A DNA stretch of 10,398 nt, taken from NCBI GenBank assembly GCA_910587375.1, contig CAJULR010000023.1, forward strand, positions 1 through 10,398, in the 5' to 3' direction. Origin of the DNA: Candidatus Gastranaerophilales bacterium. GTDB lineage: Bacteria; Cyanobacteriota; Vampirovibrionia; Gastranaerophilales; Gastranaerophilaceae. Shown piece after piece: positions 1 through 5,894 of the stretch. Both the position numbers and the translations under genes were made by a program. The notes beneath the pieces are model-generated. The model saw only the letters and a list, made by a program, of their open reading frames with translations. It was not told the DNA's origin and made no database searches. Position 1 is the first letter of the stretch; each line of letters starts with the position of its first letter.

Positions 1-21
1 TAAATTTTGTTTTCAAAAAAA

Positions 22-49
22 CTTAATATGTGTTAATATTAGTTTATAA
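22..49 (+). promoter_or_regulatory. Three 10-bp-phased direct repeats, candidate response-regulator binding array
   Basis: Octamers CTTAATAT (22-29), GTTAATAT (32-39) and GTTTATAA (42-49) recur at exactly 10-bp spacing, each separated by 2 nt. This is the architecture of OmpR-family sites. It resembles the cyanobacterial HLR1 element bound by RpaB, (G/T)TTACA(T/A)(T/A) repeated after 2 nt, but with TTAAT in place of TTACA. The array lies about 60 bp upstream of the RpaB-like gene, so autoregulation is an inference. The surrounding sequence is very AT-rich, which raises the chance of a coincidental match. Confidence 0.4.
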
Positions 50-66
50 AAATAAATATTTTGTAA

Positions 67-72
67 TAGAAT
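67..72 (+). promoter_or_regulatory. Possible -10 box for the response-regulator gene
   Basis: TAGAAT at 67-72 is one mismatch from TATAAT and lies 38 nt before the start codon. No convincing -35 box is seen 16-18 nt upstream. Activation by a protein bound at the phased repeats 22-49 could compensate. In such AT-rich sequence this remains a weak call. Confidence 0.25.
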
Positions 73-109
73 TTAGAATAAGATAAGGAAGATAGGATTT
101 TTTCGAAAA

Positions 110-856
110 ATGACTGATGACTTGCAAAATGAAACGGGTGAAGTAAAACAAAAGATTTTGGTTGCTGACGATGAAGCCAGTATCAGAAGAATTTTGGAAA
201 CCCGTCTTAAAATGGTTGGCTATGATGTCGTAACGGCAGAAGATGGTGAAGAAGCGGTGGATGTTTATAACAAAACTGCTCCGGACCTTGTAATTTTGGA
301 TGTTATGATGCCAAAAATGGATGGCTATGGTGTTACAAGAGAAATAAGAAGAACATCCGATGTTCCGATTATTATATTGACAGCGCTTGGCGATGTTTCA
401 GAAAGAATAACAGGCCTTGAATTAGGTGCGGATGATTATGTTATTAAACCTTTCAGCCCAAAAGAGCTTGAAGCAAGGGTTAAAGCGGTTCTAAGACGTA
501 CAACGACAAAAGAAATTTCTGCTCCTTCAGGGAAAACGGCGAAAAACGTTATCACAACAGGCAGCATAAAAATTGACACTGCAAGACGCCAAGTATACAG
601 AAAAAATGAAAGAATAAGGCTTACAGGCATGGAATTTAGCCTTTTAGAATTATTGGTTAATAATTCAGGCCAAGCTTATTCAAGAAATGAAATTCTGCAG
701 CATGTTTGGGCATATCCGCCGGATCACAGAATTGATACAAGGGTTGTAGACGTTCACATTTCAAGATTACGTTCAAAACTTGAAGCAGACCCTGCAAACC
801 CGGAACTCATTCTGACAGCACGCGGAATTGGGTATATGTTCCAAAGAATTAACTAA
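110..856 (+). CDS. rpaB: RpaB-like OmpR/PhoB-family response regulator
   Basis: A 248-residue two-component DNA-binding response regulator, complete and cytosolic. The receiver domain (about residues 14-130) has the acidic pair D20/D21, phospho-acceptor D64 in VILDVMMPK, T91 in LTALGD, Y110, and K113 in KPFSPKELEARV. The C-terminal winged-helix domain (about 149-246) has LTGMEFSLLELL, the VDVHISRLRSKLE recognition-helix region and TARGIGYMF. The receiver, especially DDEASIRRILETRL and ITGLELGADDY, closely matches cyanobacterial RpaB/Ycf27, relative of WalR/YycF. Residues 131-148 form a Ser/Thr/Lys-rich linker. AGGA at 94-97 lies 12 nt before the ATG. No histidine kinase is adjacent; in cyanobacteria the partner (NblS/Hik33) is normally encoded elsewhere. 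The MpaA-like gene follows after 6 nt. Family assignment is strong; orthology to RpaB rather than another WalR-class regulator is probable, not proven. Confidence 0.9.
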   Translation: MTDDLQNETGEVKQKILVADDEASIRRILETRLKMVGYDVVTAEDGEEAVDVYNKTAPDLVILDVMMPKMDGYGVTREIRRTSDVPIIILTALGDVSERITGLELGADDYVIKPFSPKELEARVKAVLRRTTTKEISAPSGKTAKNVITTGSIKIDTARRQVYRKNERIRLTGMEFSLLELLVNNSGQAYSRNEILQHVWAYPPDHRIDTRVVDVHISRLRSKLEADPANPELILTARGIGYMFQRIN

Positions 857-862
857 GATTAT

Positions 863-1618
863 ATGCCGATAGATTTAATTAAAAGATTAAACACCGATAA
901 CAAAGAAGCGAAAAACATTCTTGTTATCGGTGTTTTTCACGGAGATGAAGAACAAGGCGAATTTTTAATAAATAAATTTTTAGAGGATGTCAATAACGAC
1001 AAAGGGCTAAAGGCAGGCATGCGGGGTGACGCTATGCAAAAGAGCAGCATGCCTTATAACAGCATGCAAAGCAGCGCCATACAAAGCGGTAGCATGCAAA
1101 GCGGCGGTGCACAAAAAAGGGCGGAATTAAAAAATAATCTTTATTATATTCCAAGGCTTAATTCTGAAAAAACCCGTGTGAACAAAAACGGAGTGGATTT
1201 AAACAGAAATTTTCCAACCAAAAACTGGGGAAAAGACACGTCTCTTGCGGGCGAAAACGCTTTGGATTATTATGGCGGGCCTTATGCTGCTTCTGAAGAG
1301 GAAACAAAATTTATTGTGTCTTTAATGGAGAAAATTGTGTTTGACGCCGTGATAACGCTCCATGCCCCTTATAAAATTGTAAATTATGACGGGAACAGGG
1401 CTGGTGAAGCGCTTAAATTGGCTGAAAAAATCTCGGAATTTACAGGATATCCTGTTGAAAGTGATATAGGATACCCTACGCCCGGAAGTTTTGGGACATA
1501 TTCAGGAGTGGAACGGGATATCCCGACTATTACAATAGAGATGGCGGAGGATGTGCTGCCTGATGAATTGTATCCGGGGTTTAAAAGATTGTTTGAATAT
1601 TTAGAAACGGAGTATTAA
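863..1618 (+). CDS. mpaA: M14-family murein peptide amidase (MpaA-like), with in-frame repeat insertion
   Basis: A 251-residue zinc carboxypeptidase-fold enzyme. M14 zinc ligands are H26 and E29 (FHGDE) and H167 (TLHAP); R115 (GVDLNRNFP) is the substrate-binding arginine and E226 (ITIEMAE) the catalytic glutamate. The blocks GVDLNRNFPTKNW, NYDG and GYPTPGSFGTYSGVE are typical of MpaA, which removes meso-diaminopimelate from murein tripeptide during cell-wall recycling. There is no signal peptide, so a cytosolic recycling role fits. Residues 53-87 are a Met/Gln/Ser/Gly-rich pentad repeat lying in the loop between the first zinc motif and the next core strand, so the fold should survive. The start codon has no good Shine-Dalgarno sequence and sits 6 nt after the regulator's stop, suggesting translational coupling. 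Exact substrate specificity cannot be read from sequence; another M14 peptide amidase is possible. Confidence 0.85.
   Translation: MPIDLIKRLNTDNKEAKNILVIGVFHGDEEQGEFLINKFLEDVNNDKGLKAGMRGDAMQKSSMPYNSMQSSAIQSGSMQSGGAQKRAELKNNLYYIPRLNSEKTRVNKNGVDLNRNFPTKNWGKDTSLAGENALDYYGGPYAASEEETKFIVSLMEKIVFDAVITLHAPYKIVNYDGNRAGEALKLAEKISEFTGYPVESDIGYPTPGSFGTYSGVERDIPTITIEMAEDVLPDELYPGFKRLFEYLETEY
1019..1123 (+). repeat. In-frame 15-bp tandem repeats inside the MpaA-like gene
   Basis: Seven degenerate 15-bp units encode pentads such as MQKSS, MQSSA and MQSGG. The hexamer GCATGC occurs at 1017, 1047, 1062 and 1092, all separated by multiples of 15 bp, which confirms the period. Shifted to start at CAA (1037-1126), six units read close to CAARGCRGY plus six variable bases. 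The same consensus occurs in the repeat block of the TolC-like gene. Because the period is a multiple of three, gain or loss of units keeps the frame. Confidence 0.8.
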
Positions 1619-1630
1619 TTTTTAGCTGCA

Positions 1631-1675
1631 AAATGCTTTAAAGGAGCCTTTTTTATGGACTCCTTTAAAGCATTT
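1631..1675. terminator. Strong hairpin terminator between convergent genes
   Basis: A 16-bp perfect stem pairs 1631-1646 with 1660-1675. It extends by two G:C pairs past a single bulged A at 1659, around an 8-nt T-rich loop. It lies just after the MpaA-like stop and before the converging YgiW-like stop, so it could serve both strands. The downstream T tract on the + strand is interrupted (ATATGTTTATTTT) and that on the - strand is short. It may work with help, or mainly protect transcript 3' ends. Confidence 0.8.
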
Positions 1676-1695
1676 ATATGTTTATTTTAAAAGCG

Positions 1696-1737
1696 GCTTT
1701 ATAAGCTCAATTGTACGCTTTATAAGCTTAATTGCGC
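1696..1737. repeat. 21-bp tandem duplication downstream of the YgiW-like gene
   Basis: Two abutting 21-bp copies (1696-1716 and 1717-1737) differ at three positions: 1708/1729 and the first two of the last three bases. They begin immediately beyond the - strand TAG stop at 1739-1741. Read on the - strand in the same frame as that gene, they would encode two heptads of an amphipathic stretch before a TAA at about 1687. This may be a relic of a longer C-terminus or simple non-coding slippage. Confidence 0.7.
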
Positions 1738-1738
1738 G

Positions 1739-2233
1739 CTATTTTGCAAGTTCAACAGTGTCAACATCAATTGAAATTGAATCCCAGTCCTTATCAATTT
1801 CTCCTTCAATAATAACAAGGTCTTTTGGGCCTGCTTGAACGCCGTTCCAATCATCATCGTCTATTTCAATTTGGATGGTGCCTGTTGCGTCTTTAAAAAG
1901 ATATTTTTCTTTGCCGACTTTTGAAACAATTTTGCCTTTAAGCCTTACGTAGCTGTTGTCTCCCATTCTTTTGGCGCTTAAAACAGTTGTGAATTTGGCG
2001 TTTGTTTCATCTGTAATAAAACTGCCGCGCGTGCCTTGTGAGCGTGTTTCTGCGGCATATCCGCCTGCGGCTTGGGTTTGGGCGCCCGTGTAGCCGCCAT
2101 TTTGGTTTAAGGTTTGATAATAATCGTTATGGTGGTTTTGTGTGTCAAAATTTCTTGTGTGGTGGTGTGCAAAAACGCTTTGTGCTGTAAAAATTACAGC
2201 GGCGGCTGTAAATAATGTAAATATTTTTTTCAT
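1739..2233 (-). CDS. YgiW/YdeI-family (BOF) secreted OB-fold stress protein
   Basis: A 164-residue periplasmic protein. Residues 1-22 are a clear signal peptide ending VFA, so the mature chain should begin HHHTRNF. Residues 23-71 form a His-, Gln- and Gly-rich low-complexity linker. Residues 82-164 match the bacterial OB-fold (BOF) family: VRLKGKIVSKVGKEKYLFKD, GTIQIEIDDDDWNG and GEIDKDWDSISIDV are the conserved blocks of YgiW/YdeI. In E. coli these proteins are linked to tolerance of peroxide, cadmium and other stress, but their molecular ligand is unsettled. AGGAG lies 9 nt before the ATG. The preceding - strand gene (YqhD-like) ends 65 nt upstream and a separate -10 box is visible, so independent expression is likely. 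Family confidence is high; function in this organism is unknown. The His-rich N-terminus is not a standard part of the family. Confidence 0.88.
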   Translation of the reverse strand: MKKIFTLFTAAAVIFTAQSVFAHHHTRNFDTQNHHNDYYQTLNQNGGYTGAQTQAAGGYAAETRSQGTRGSFITDETNAKFTTVLSAKRMGDNSYVRLKGKIVSKVGKEKYLFKDATGTIQIEIDDDDWNGVQAGPKDLVIIEGEIDKDWDSISIDVDTVELAK

Positions 2234-2272
2234 AAAATTTTTCTCCTGTTTTTTTAATGTCCCTTGCTAATT

Positions 2273-2278
2273 ATTATA
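2273..2278 (-). promoter_or_regulatory. -10 box for the YgiW-like gene
   Basis: Read on the - strand this is a perfect TATAAT, 40 nt upstream of the ATG. No good -35 box is present at 16-18 nt; the region where it would lie overlaps the last codons of the YqhD-like gene. Plausible as an independent or activator-dependent promoter. Confidence 0.45.
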
Positions 2279-2298
2279 CACTTGAAAAAGGATAAAAT

Positions 2299-3453
2299 TT
2301 AGCAATGCATTAAGATGTCATAAACTTCATCGGGGGTGATGTTGCATTTTTCCCCAAGCACCATTTTTCTTTCCCTAAATCTGTCTGATATTTTCTTTGC
2401 GGCTTCTTCTTTGTTTATGCCGTAGTCTGAAAGTTTAATTCTTCTTCCTAAAGATTTGAAGAATTTTTTGGTTTTGTCAATCGTGATGTCGGCAAGAATA
2501 TTTTTTGGCAAAAATTCGTTTGCCCCAAAAACTTCAACCGCCATTTTTGCAAGCTTTTGCATTTTGTCGTTTTTTCTGTTTTTCCAAACCCTTGGAAGAA
2601 CAATTGCAAGAGATTCTCCGTGGTCAAGTCCGTAAAAGGCCGTAAGTTCGTGGCCTATCATATGAGTAGACCAGTCTTCAACACAGCCAAGCGCCATCCA
2701 ATGGTTTAACCCGCAGGTTGCACACCAAAAGACATTTGCCCTCGCCTCGTAATTTGTCGGGTTTTGAAGCACTTTTTTGGATTCTTCCATAAGAGTTTTA
2801 ATCAGCCCTAACATCCACTGGTCTTGAAGTGGAGTGTTTACTTCATATGTTGCATACTGTTCCATTGTATGTACAAATGTGTCTATAATGCCATTTACAG
2901 TTTGTTTTTCGGGCAAGGAATAGGTCACTTCCGGGTCTATGATTGAAAATTTTGGATAAACAGGGTCTGCGTGGAAAGCAAGTTTTTCGTTTGTTGAAAG
3001 CCTTGAAATTACGGCACCGTTGTTCATTTCAGAGCCTGTTGCAGGAAGGGTGATAACATCAGCAAGGTCAACTGCGTCTTTAACTTCTGCCCCTTCTGAT
3101 AAAATTGTCCAGGGGTCGCCTTCAAATTTTGCGGCGGCTGCGATAAATTTTGTGCCGTCAAGCACAGAGCCCCCGCCAACGGCCAAAAGGAAATCTATAT
3201 TTTCTTTTTTTACAATTTCAACCGCCTGCATTAAAGTTTCAAATTTAGGGTTTGGCTCAATTCCGCCAAATTCCATAACGGTGTGCTCAGAAAGAGCCTC
3301 CATGACTTTTTTATACACTCCGTTTTTTCGAATGGAGCCGCCTCCGTATGTCATAAGGATTTTTTTGTTTTTTGGGATTTCGTCTTTAACTTTTTTAATT
3401 GTGTCCCGTCCGAAAATGAGTTTTGTTGGCGCCTGAAATTCAAAGTTGTTCAT
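2299..3453 (-). CDS. yqhD: YqhD-like NADPH-dependent iron-family alcohol dehydrogenase / aldehyde reductase
   Basis: A 384-residue group III (iron-containing family) alcohol dehydrogenase, full length and cytosolic. The N-terminal nucleotide-binding half carries YGGGS at 36-40, equivalent to the NADPH phosphate-contact motif of E. coli YqhD, and GGGSVLDGTK at 93-102. The helical half carries metal ligands D191 and H195 (IIDTFVHTMEQY), H264 (WSTHMIGHELTAF) and H278 (GLDHGESLAIVLP). Relatives (YqhD, clostridial BdhA/B) reduce short-chain and lipid-peroxidation aldehydes with NADPH, or make butanol in fermenters. In a fermentative gut organism either detoxification or alcohol formation fits. AAAAAGGAG precedes the ATG by 5 nt. 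It is transcribed divergently from the exporter operon across a 115-bp gap and is followed by the YgiW-like gene. The physiological substrate is not determined by the sequence. Confidence 0.93.
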   Translation of the reverse strand: MNNFEFQAPTKLIFGRDTIKKVKDEIPKNKKILMTYGGGSIRKNGVYKKVMEALSEHTVMEFGGIEPNPKFETLMQAVEIVKKENIDFLLAVGGGSVLDGTKFIAAAAKFEGDPWTILSEGAEVKDAVDLADVITLPATGSEMNNGAVISRLSTNEKLAFHADPVYPKFSIIDPEVTYSLPEKQTVNGIIDTFVHTMEQYATYEVNTPLQDQWMLGLIKTLMEESKKVLQNPTNYEARANVFWCATCGLNHWMALGCVEDWSTHMIGHELTAFYGLDHGESLAIVLPRVWKNRKNDKMQKLAKMAVEVFGANEFLPKNILADITIDKTKKFFKSLGRRIKLSDYGINKEEAAKKISDRFRERKMVLGEKCNITPDEVYDILMHC

Positions 3454-3568
3454 TTTTTCTCCTTTTTAAAACCTGTTTTCGCTTATGTGGTTAATACCTT
3501 GTTTTCCAATAACTATTTTTAATAATAACATATATTATTTCTTTGTAGATTATAAAGGAGGGTATAAG
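3454..3568. promoter_or_regulatory. Divergent promoter region between yqhD-like gene and exporter operon
   Basis: This 115-bp AT-rich gap must hold the start signals for both directions. A perfect 7-5-7 inverted repeat, AATAATA (3521-3527) and TATTATT (3533-3539), is a candidate operator for the exporter. On the + strand TTGTTT (3499-3504) with TAATAA (3523-3528) at 18 nt is a weak promoter. On the - strand TTGGAA with CATAAG at 16 nt is equally weak. None of these is decisive. No TetR-type repressor gene is seen in the window. Confidence 0.35.
3554..3562 (+). promoter_or_regulatory. Ribosome binding site that fixes a TTG start
   Basis: AAAGGAGGG lies 6 nt before TTG at 3569-3571. An upstream in-frame ATG at 3485 has no such site and would add 28 residues that destroy the signal peptide, so TTG is chosen. 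Confidence 0.85.
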
Positions 3569-5011
3569 TTGCCCAAGGCATTCAAAGGTGTGACAATTTT
3601 TCTTCTGATATTAATTCTTTGGGGCAGCCCTTTTCAAGGCCGGACGTTTTTTTATGGCCGTTTGCGAAGCAGTATTTTCCAAGGCAGCGTTTTCCAAGGC
3701 AGTATTTTTCAAGGCAGCGCACTTGCTTTTGAAAAACACGCTAAAGAGGCGAATTCAAGGCTTGAATATGCAAATTTACCCTTTTTTCAAAAATTTAATG
3801 ACGATATTTTAATTCAATATATTGTCTGTGCCCTTGTGAATAATTACAATTTAAAATCCCTAAGGGCAAGGATAAACGAGGTCAGAGAATCCAAAAACAT
3901 TGAAGTTTCAAAGCAATTTCCAAGCTTTAGTGTTGGCGCAAATTATTTGGGGCTTAAAATTCCGCGTGTTGCAATTCCTTTTCAAGGCTTTAGGGACAAT
4001 GCTTTTGCCCTTCCTTTTATTGCAAATTGGGAAATTGATTTGTTTGGTAAAAGAAAAAACAAAATCGATATGGCGCATTTTGATGTTGATTCTGCAATTT
4101 ATAATGAAAGGGGGGCGGTAATTGCTCTGGCGTCTGAGGTTGCGGGGATTTATTTCAACATTTCAAATCTAAATTCTCAGATTGAAATTCAAAAAAGGAT
4201 TATTCAAAACAAAAAAGAAAGACTAAGGCGTGTTCAAAAAAGCTTTGATAGAGGGGTTTTGGGGGTGCAGGCTTTGAATAATGCCAAAAAAGAGGCGGAA
4301 TATGAGGAAATTACCCTGAATGATTACAAAAAACAGAGGCAAAGTTTTATTTTAAACCTTGCATATTTAACGGGCGAAGCGCCTGATTGCATAAAGGATT
4401 ATGAGTTTTCAAGAATTGAAGATATTGAATTTGGGGGGAAAATTCCTGATTGTATAAATTCTGATGTCACAATTCAAAGGCCCGATGTTCTTCAAAAAGA
4501 GGCTGCCTTAAAGAAGGCAAAAATTGACATCACCCTTGCAAGAAAAGAGTTTTTGCCCAATATAAATGTTTTTGGGGTTTTGATGTTTTCAACTTTGACG
4601 CCGAATTTCAGGTGGGACGGTGCTGTTGCGAACCTTTTAGCGGGGGCTACGGAAAATATATTTTCAGGGGGAAAAAGAATTTTTAATTTAAAAGCAAAAA
4701 AGTTTGCATACGAAAGGCTTTTAAATGAATATCTGGAGGCAGATTTAGCGGCCATTAAGGAGATAAACGACGCTATGTATCAATTGAAAACGGATATTCA
4801 AAGTTATAATTCAAATCTTAAAAATTTGAATTTTGAAGAGGATAATTTTGTAAGGGTTTCAAACTCTTATCGTTACGGGGTTTCAAACAGGCTTGATATG
4901 CTTGATTCGGATAATAATTTTTTATATGAAAAATCAAAGGTTTTAAATTCAAAGGTGCAAAAGTTTGCAGATTTAATTTCCCTGTTTAAAGCTGTGGGAG
5001 GGTGTTTGTAA
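3569..5011 (+). CDS. TolC/NodT-family outer-membrane efflux channel, repeat-expanded signal peptide
   Basis: A 480-residue outer-membrane factor that should trimerise into the exit duct of the exporter encoded downstream. It shows the family landmarks in order: NWEIDLFGKRK; first long coiled-coil helices; RPDVLQKEAALKKAKIDITLARKEF..P..N; FSGGKR; second helical repeat; and a C-terminal KAVGG, the counterpart of the usual K.LGGGW, here ending GGCL. TTG is the start because of the strong Shine-Dalgarno at 3554-3562. Residues 8-18 are hydrophobic and ALA|F (51-54) is a good signal-peptidase I site, but the two are separated by a 30-residue Phe/Gln/Gly/Ser repeat. No lipobox cysteine is seen, unlike many NodT lipoproteins. 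The next gene starts after 1 nt. Family call is firm; whether the enlarged signal peptide works as written is uncertain. Confidence 0.9.
   Translation: MPKAFKGVTIFLLILILWGSPFQGRTFFYGRLRSSIFQGSVFQGSIFQGSALAFEKHAKEANSRLEYANLPFFQKFNDDILIQYIVCALVNNYNLKSLRARINEVRESKNIEVSKQFPSFSVGANYLGLKIPRVAIPFQGFRDNAFALPFIANWEIDLFGKRKNKIDMAHFDVDSAIYNERGAVIALASEVAGIYFNISNLNSQIEIQKRIIQNKKERLRRVQKSFDRGVLGVQALNNAKKEAEYEEITLNDYKKQRQSFILNLAYLTGEAPDCIKDYEFSRIEDIEFGGKIPDCINSDVTIQRPDVLQKEAALKKAKIDITLARKEFLPNINVFGVLMFSTLTPNFRWDGAVANLLAGATENIFSGGKRIFNLKAKKFAYERLLNEYLEADLAAIKEINDAMYQLKTDIQSYNSNLKNLNFEEDNFVRVSNSYRYGVSNRLDMLDSDNNFLYEKSKVLNSKVQKFADLISLFKAVGGCL
3626..3724 (+). repeat. 15-bp tandem repeats in the signal peptide of the TolC-like gene
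   Basis: Six 15-bp units run from 3626 to 3715. The last three, 3671-3685, 3686-3700 and 3701-3715, are nearly identical, each AG followed by two variable bases, TTTTYCAAGGC. The first, 3626-3640, is a close relative, and units two and three are degenerate. They encode pentads SPFQG, SIFQG, SVFQG and SIFQG. Re-phased to CAA (3635-3724), the units match CAARGCRGY plus six variable bases, as in the MpaA-like gene. Confidence 0.85.
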
Positions 5012-5012
5012 G

Positions 5013-5894
5013 ATGTCAGAGCCCGTTTTGCATAATGTTTCCCGCGGGGTTAAAATGTTTATTTTGACGGTTCTTGTTATATTAATCGGGGTTTTGTTGT
5101 ATTTTCACTTTAAAAAGCCCAAAAAACCCGAAATAATTCTTTTTGGGAACATTGAAATCCGCGAAGTGAACCTGGCATTTAGGGTTTCAGGGCGCCTTAA
5201 AAATATTTATTTTGAAGAGGGCGATTATGTTAAAAAGGGGGAGGTTTTGGGGGAATTAGACTTTGACACCTTCGAAACTGCGCTAATTGAAGCACGGGCA
5301 AGGAAAATGGACGCTCAGGCGGTAAAAATTAATTCAAACGACATTTACAGAAGAAATCTCGCCCTGTGCGCGGATGGGACGGTTTCAAGGCAGGAGTGCA
5401 AAAATCTTTTAACAAATAAAAATAAGGGCGAAGCAGAATTTGACCTTGCAAACGCGCAGCTTCAAAACGCCGAAATTGCCCTGAATGACGCAACTTTAAG
5501 GGCGCCAAATGACGGGATAATTTTAACAAGAATAATGGAGCCTGGGTCCATTGTGTCTGCAGGCATGCCAATTTACAGCCTTTCTTTGTTCAGGCCGCTT
5601 TGGGCGCGCGCTTATATTTCAGAAGAGGATTTAGGGAAGATAAAACTGGGGCAAAAGGCTTATATTTCAAATGATTCAATGCCTGATAAGAAATTTAGGG
5701 CGCATATAGGATTTATTTCGCCCGTTGCGGAGTTTACCCCAAAAACCGTTGAAACACTTTCTTTAAGGACGGATTTGGTCTATCGTTTGCGTGTGATTAT
5801 TGATGATGAGGATGAAAATTTAAATCTTTATTTAAGGCAGGGCATGCCGGTAAATATTGAAATTCCTCTCGAGAGTACGGTTTTAGGGGGCTAA
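5013..5894 (+). CDS. ybhG: YbhG-like HlyD-family membrane fusion protein of ABC exporter
   Basis: A 293-residue periplasmic adaptor. Residues 14-31 form a single inner-membrane anchor with a basic patch (KKPKKP) after it. The first lipoyl half is at about 50-82 (FRVSGRLKNIYFEEGDYVKKGEVLGELD). A helical hairpin spans about 85-160, and the second lipoyl half follows (LRAPNDGIILTRIMEPGSIVSAG). The beta-barrel region contains ARAYISEEDLGKIKLGQKA and FTPKTVETLSLRTDLVYR, which is diagnostic of YbhG-type adaptors. The protein should link the ABC-2 permeases to the TolC-like channel. A GGGAGGG lies 10 nt before the ATG inside the end of the TolC-like gene; an internal ATG at residue 15 is a less likely start. 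Two cysteines near the hairpin tip (residues 109 and 119) could form a disulfide. The stop abuts the next start directly. Confidence 0.9.
   Translation: MSEPVLHNVSRGVKMFILTVLVILIGVLLYFHFKKPKKPEIILFGNIEIREVNLAFRVSGRLKNIYFEEGDYVKKGEVLGELDFDTFETALIEARARKMDAQAVKINSNDIYRRNLALCADGTVSRQECKNLLTNKNKGEAEFDLANAQLQNAEIALNDATLRAPNDGIILTRIMEPGSIVSAGMPIYSLSLFRPLWARAYISEEDLGKIKLGQKAYISNDSMPDKKFRAHIGFISPVAEFTPKTVETLSLRTDLVYRLRVIIDDEDENLNLYLRQGMPVNIEIPLESTVLGG

Noticed and set aside
1019..1123. CRISPR array or pentapeptide-repeat protein
   Set aside because: The repeats are 15 bp without spacers, so not CRISPR. Seven units lack the A-(D/N)-L-x-x pattern and number needed for a pentapeptide beta-helix.
1739..1741. 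TAG recoded or read through in the YgiW-like gene
   Set aside because: The BOF domain is complete at this stop. No other internal TAG codons or recoding signals are seen in the window, so a normal stop is assumed.
3020..3436. 138-codon open frame on the + strand
   Set aside because: It lies wholly inside the YqhD-like gene on the other strand, shows no family features and has no good ribosome binding site; it is an antisense shadow.
3485..3568. Upstream ATG as start of the TolC-like gene
   Set aside because: No Shine-Dalgarno before it, and the 28 added residues would sit in front of a clear signal peptide. The AAAGGAGGG before TTG at 3569 is far better.
3977..3988. CCTTTTCAAGGC inside the mature TolC-like region as another repeat copy
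   Set aside because: A single isolated match to the unit core with no neighbouring unit, in a region that aligns with the normal family sequence before WEIDLFG; probably chance codon use.
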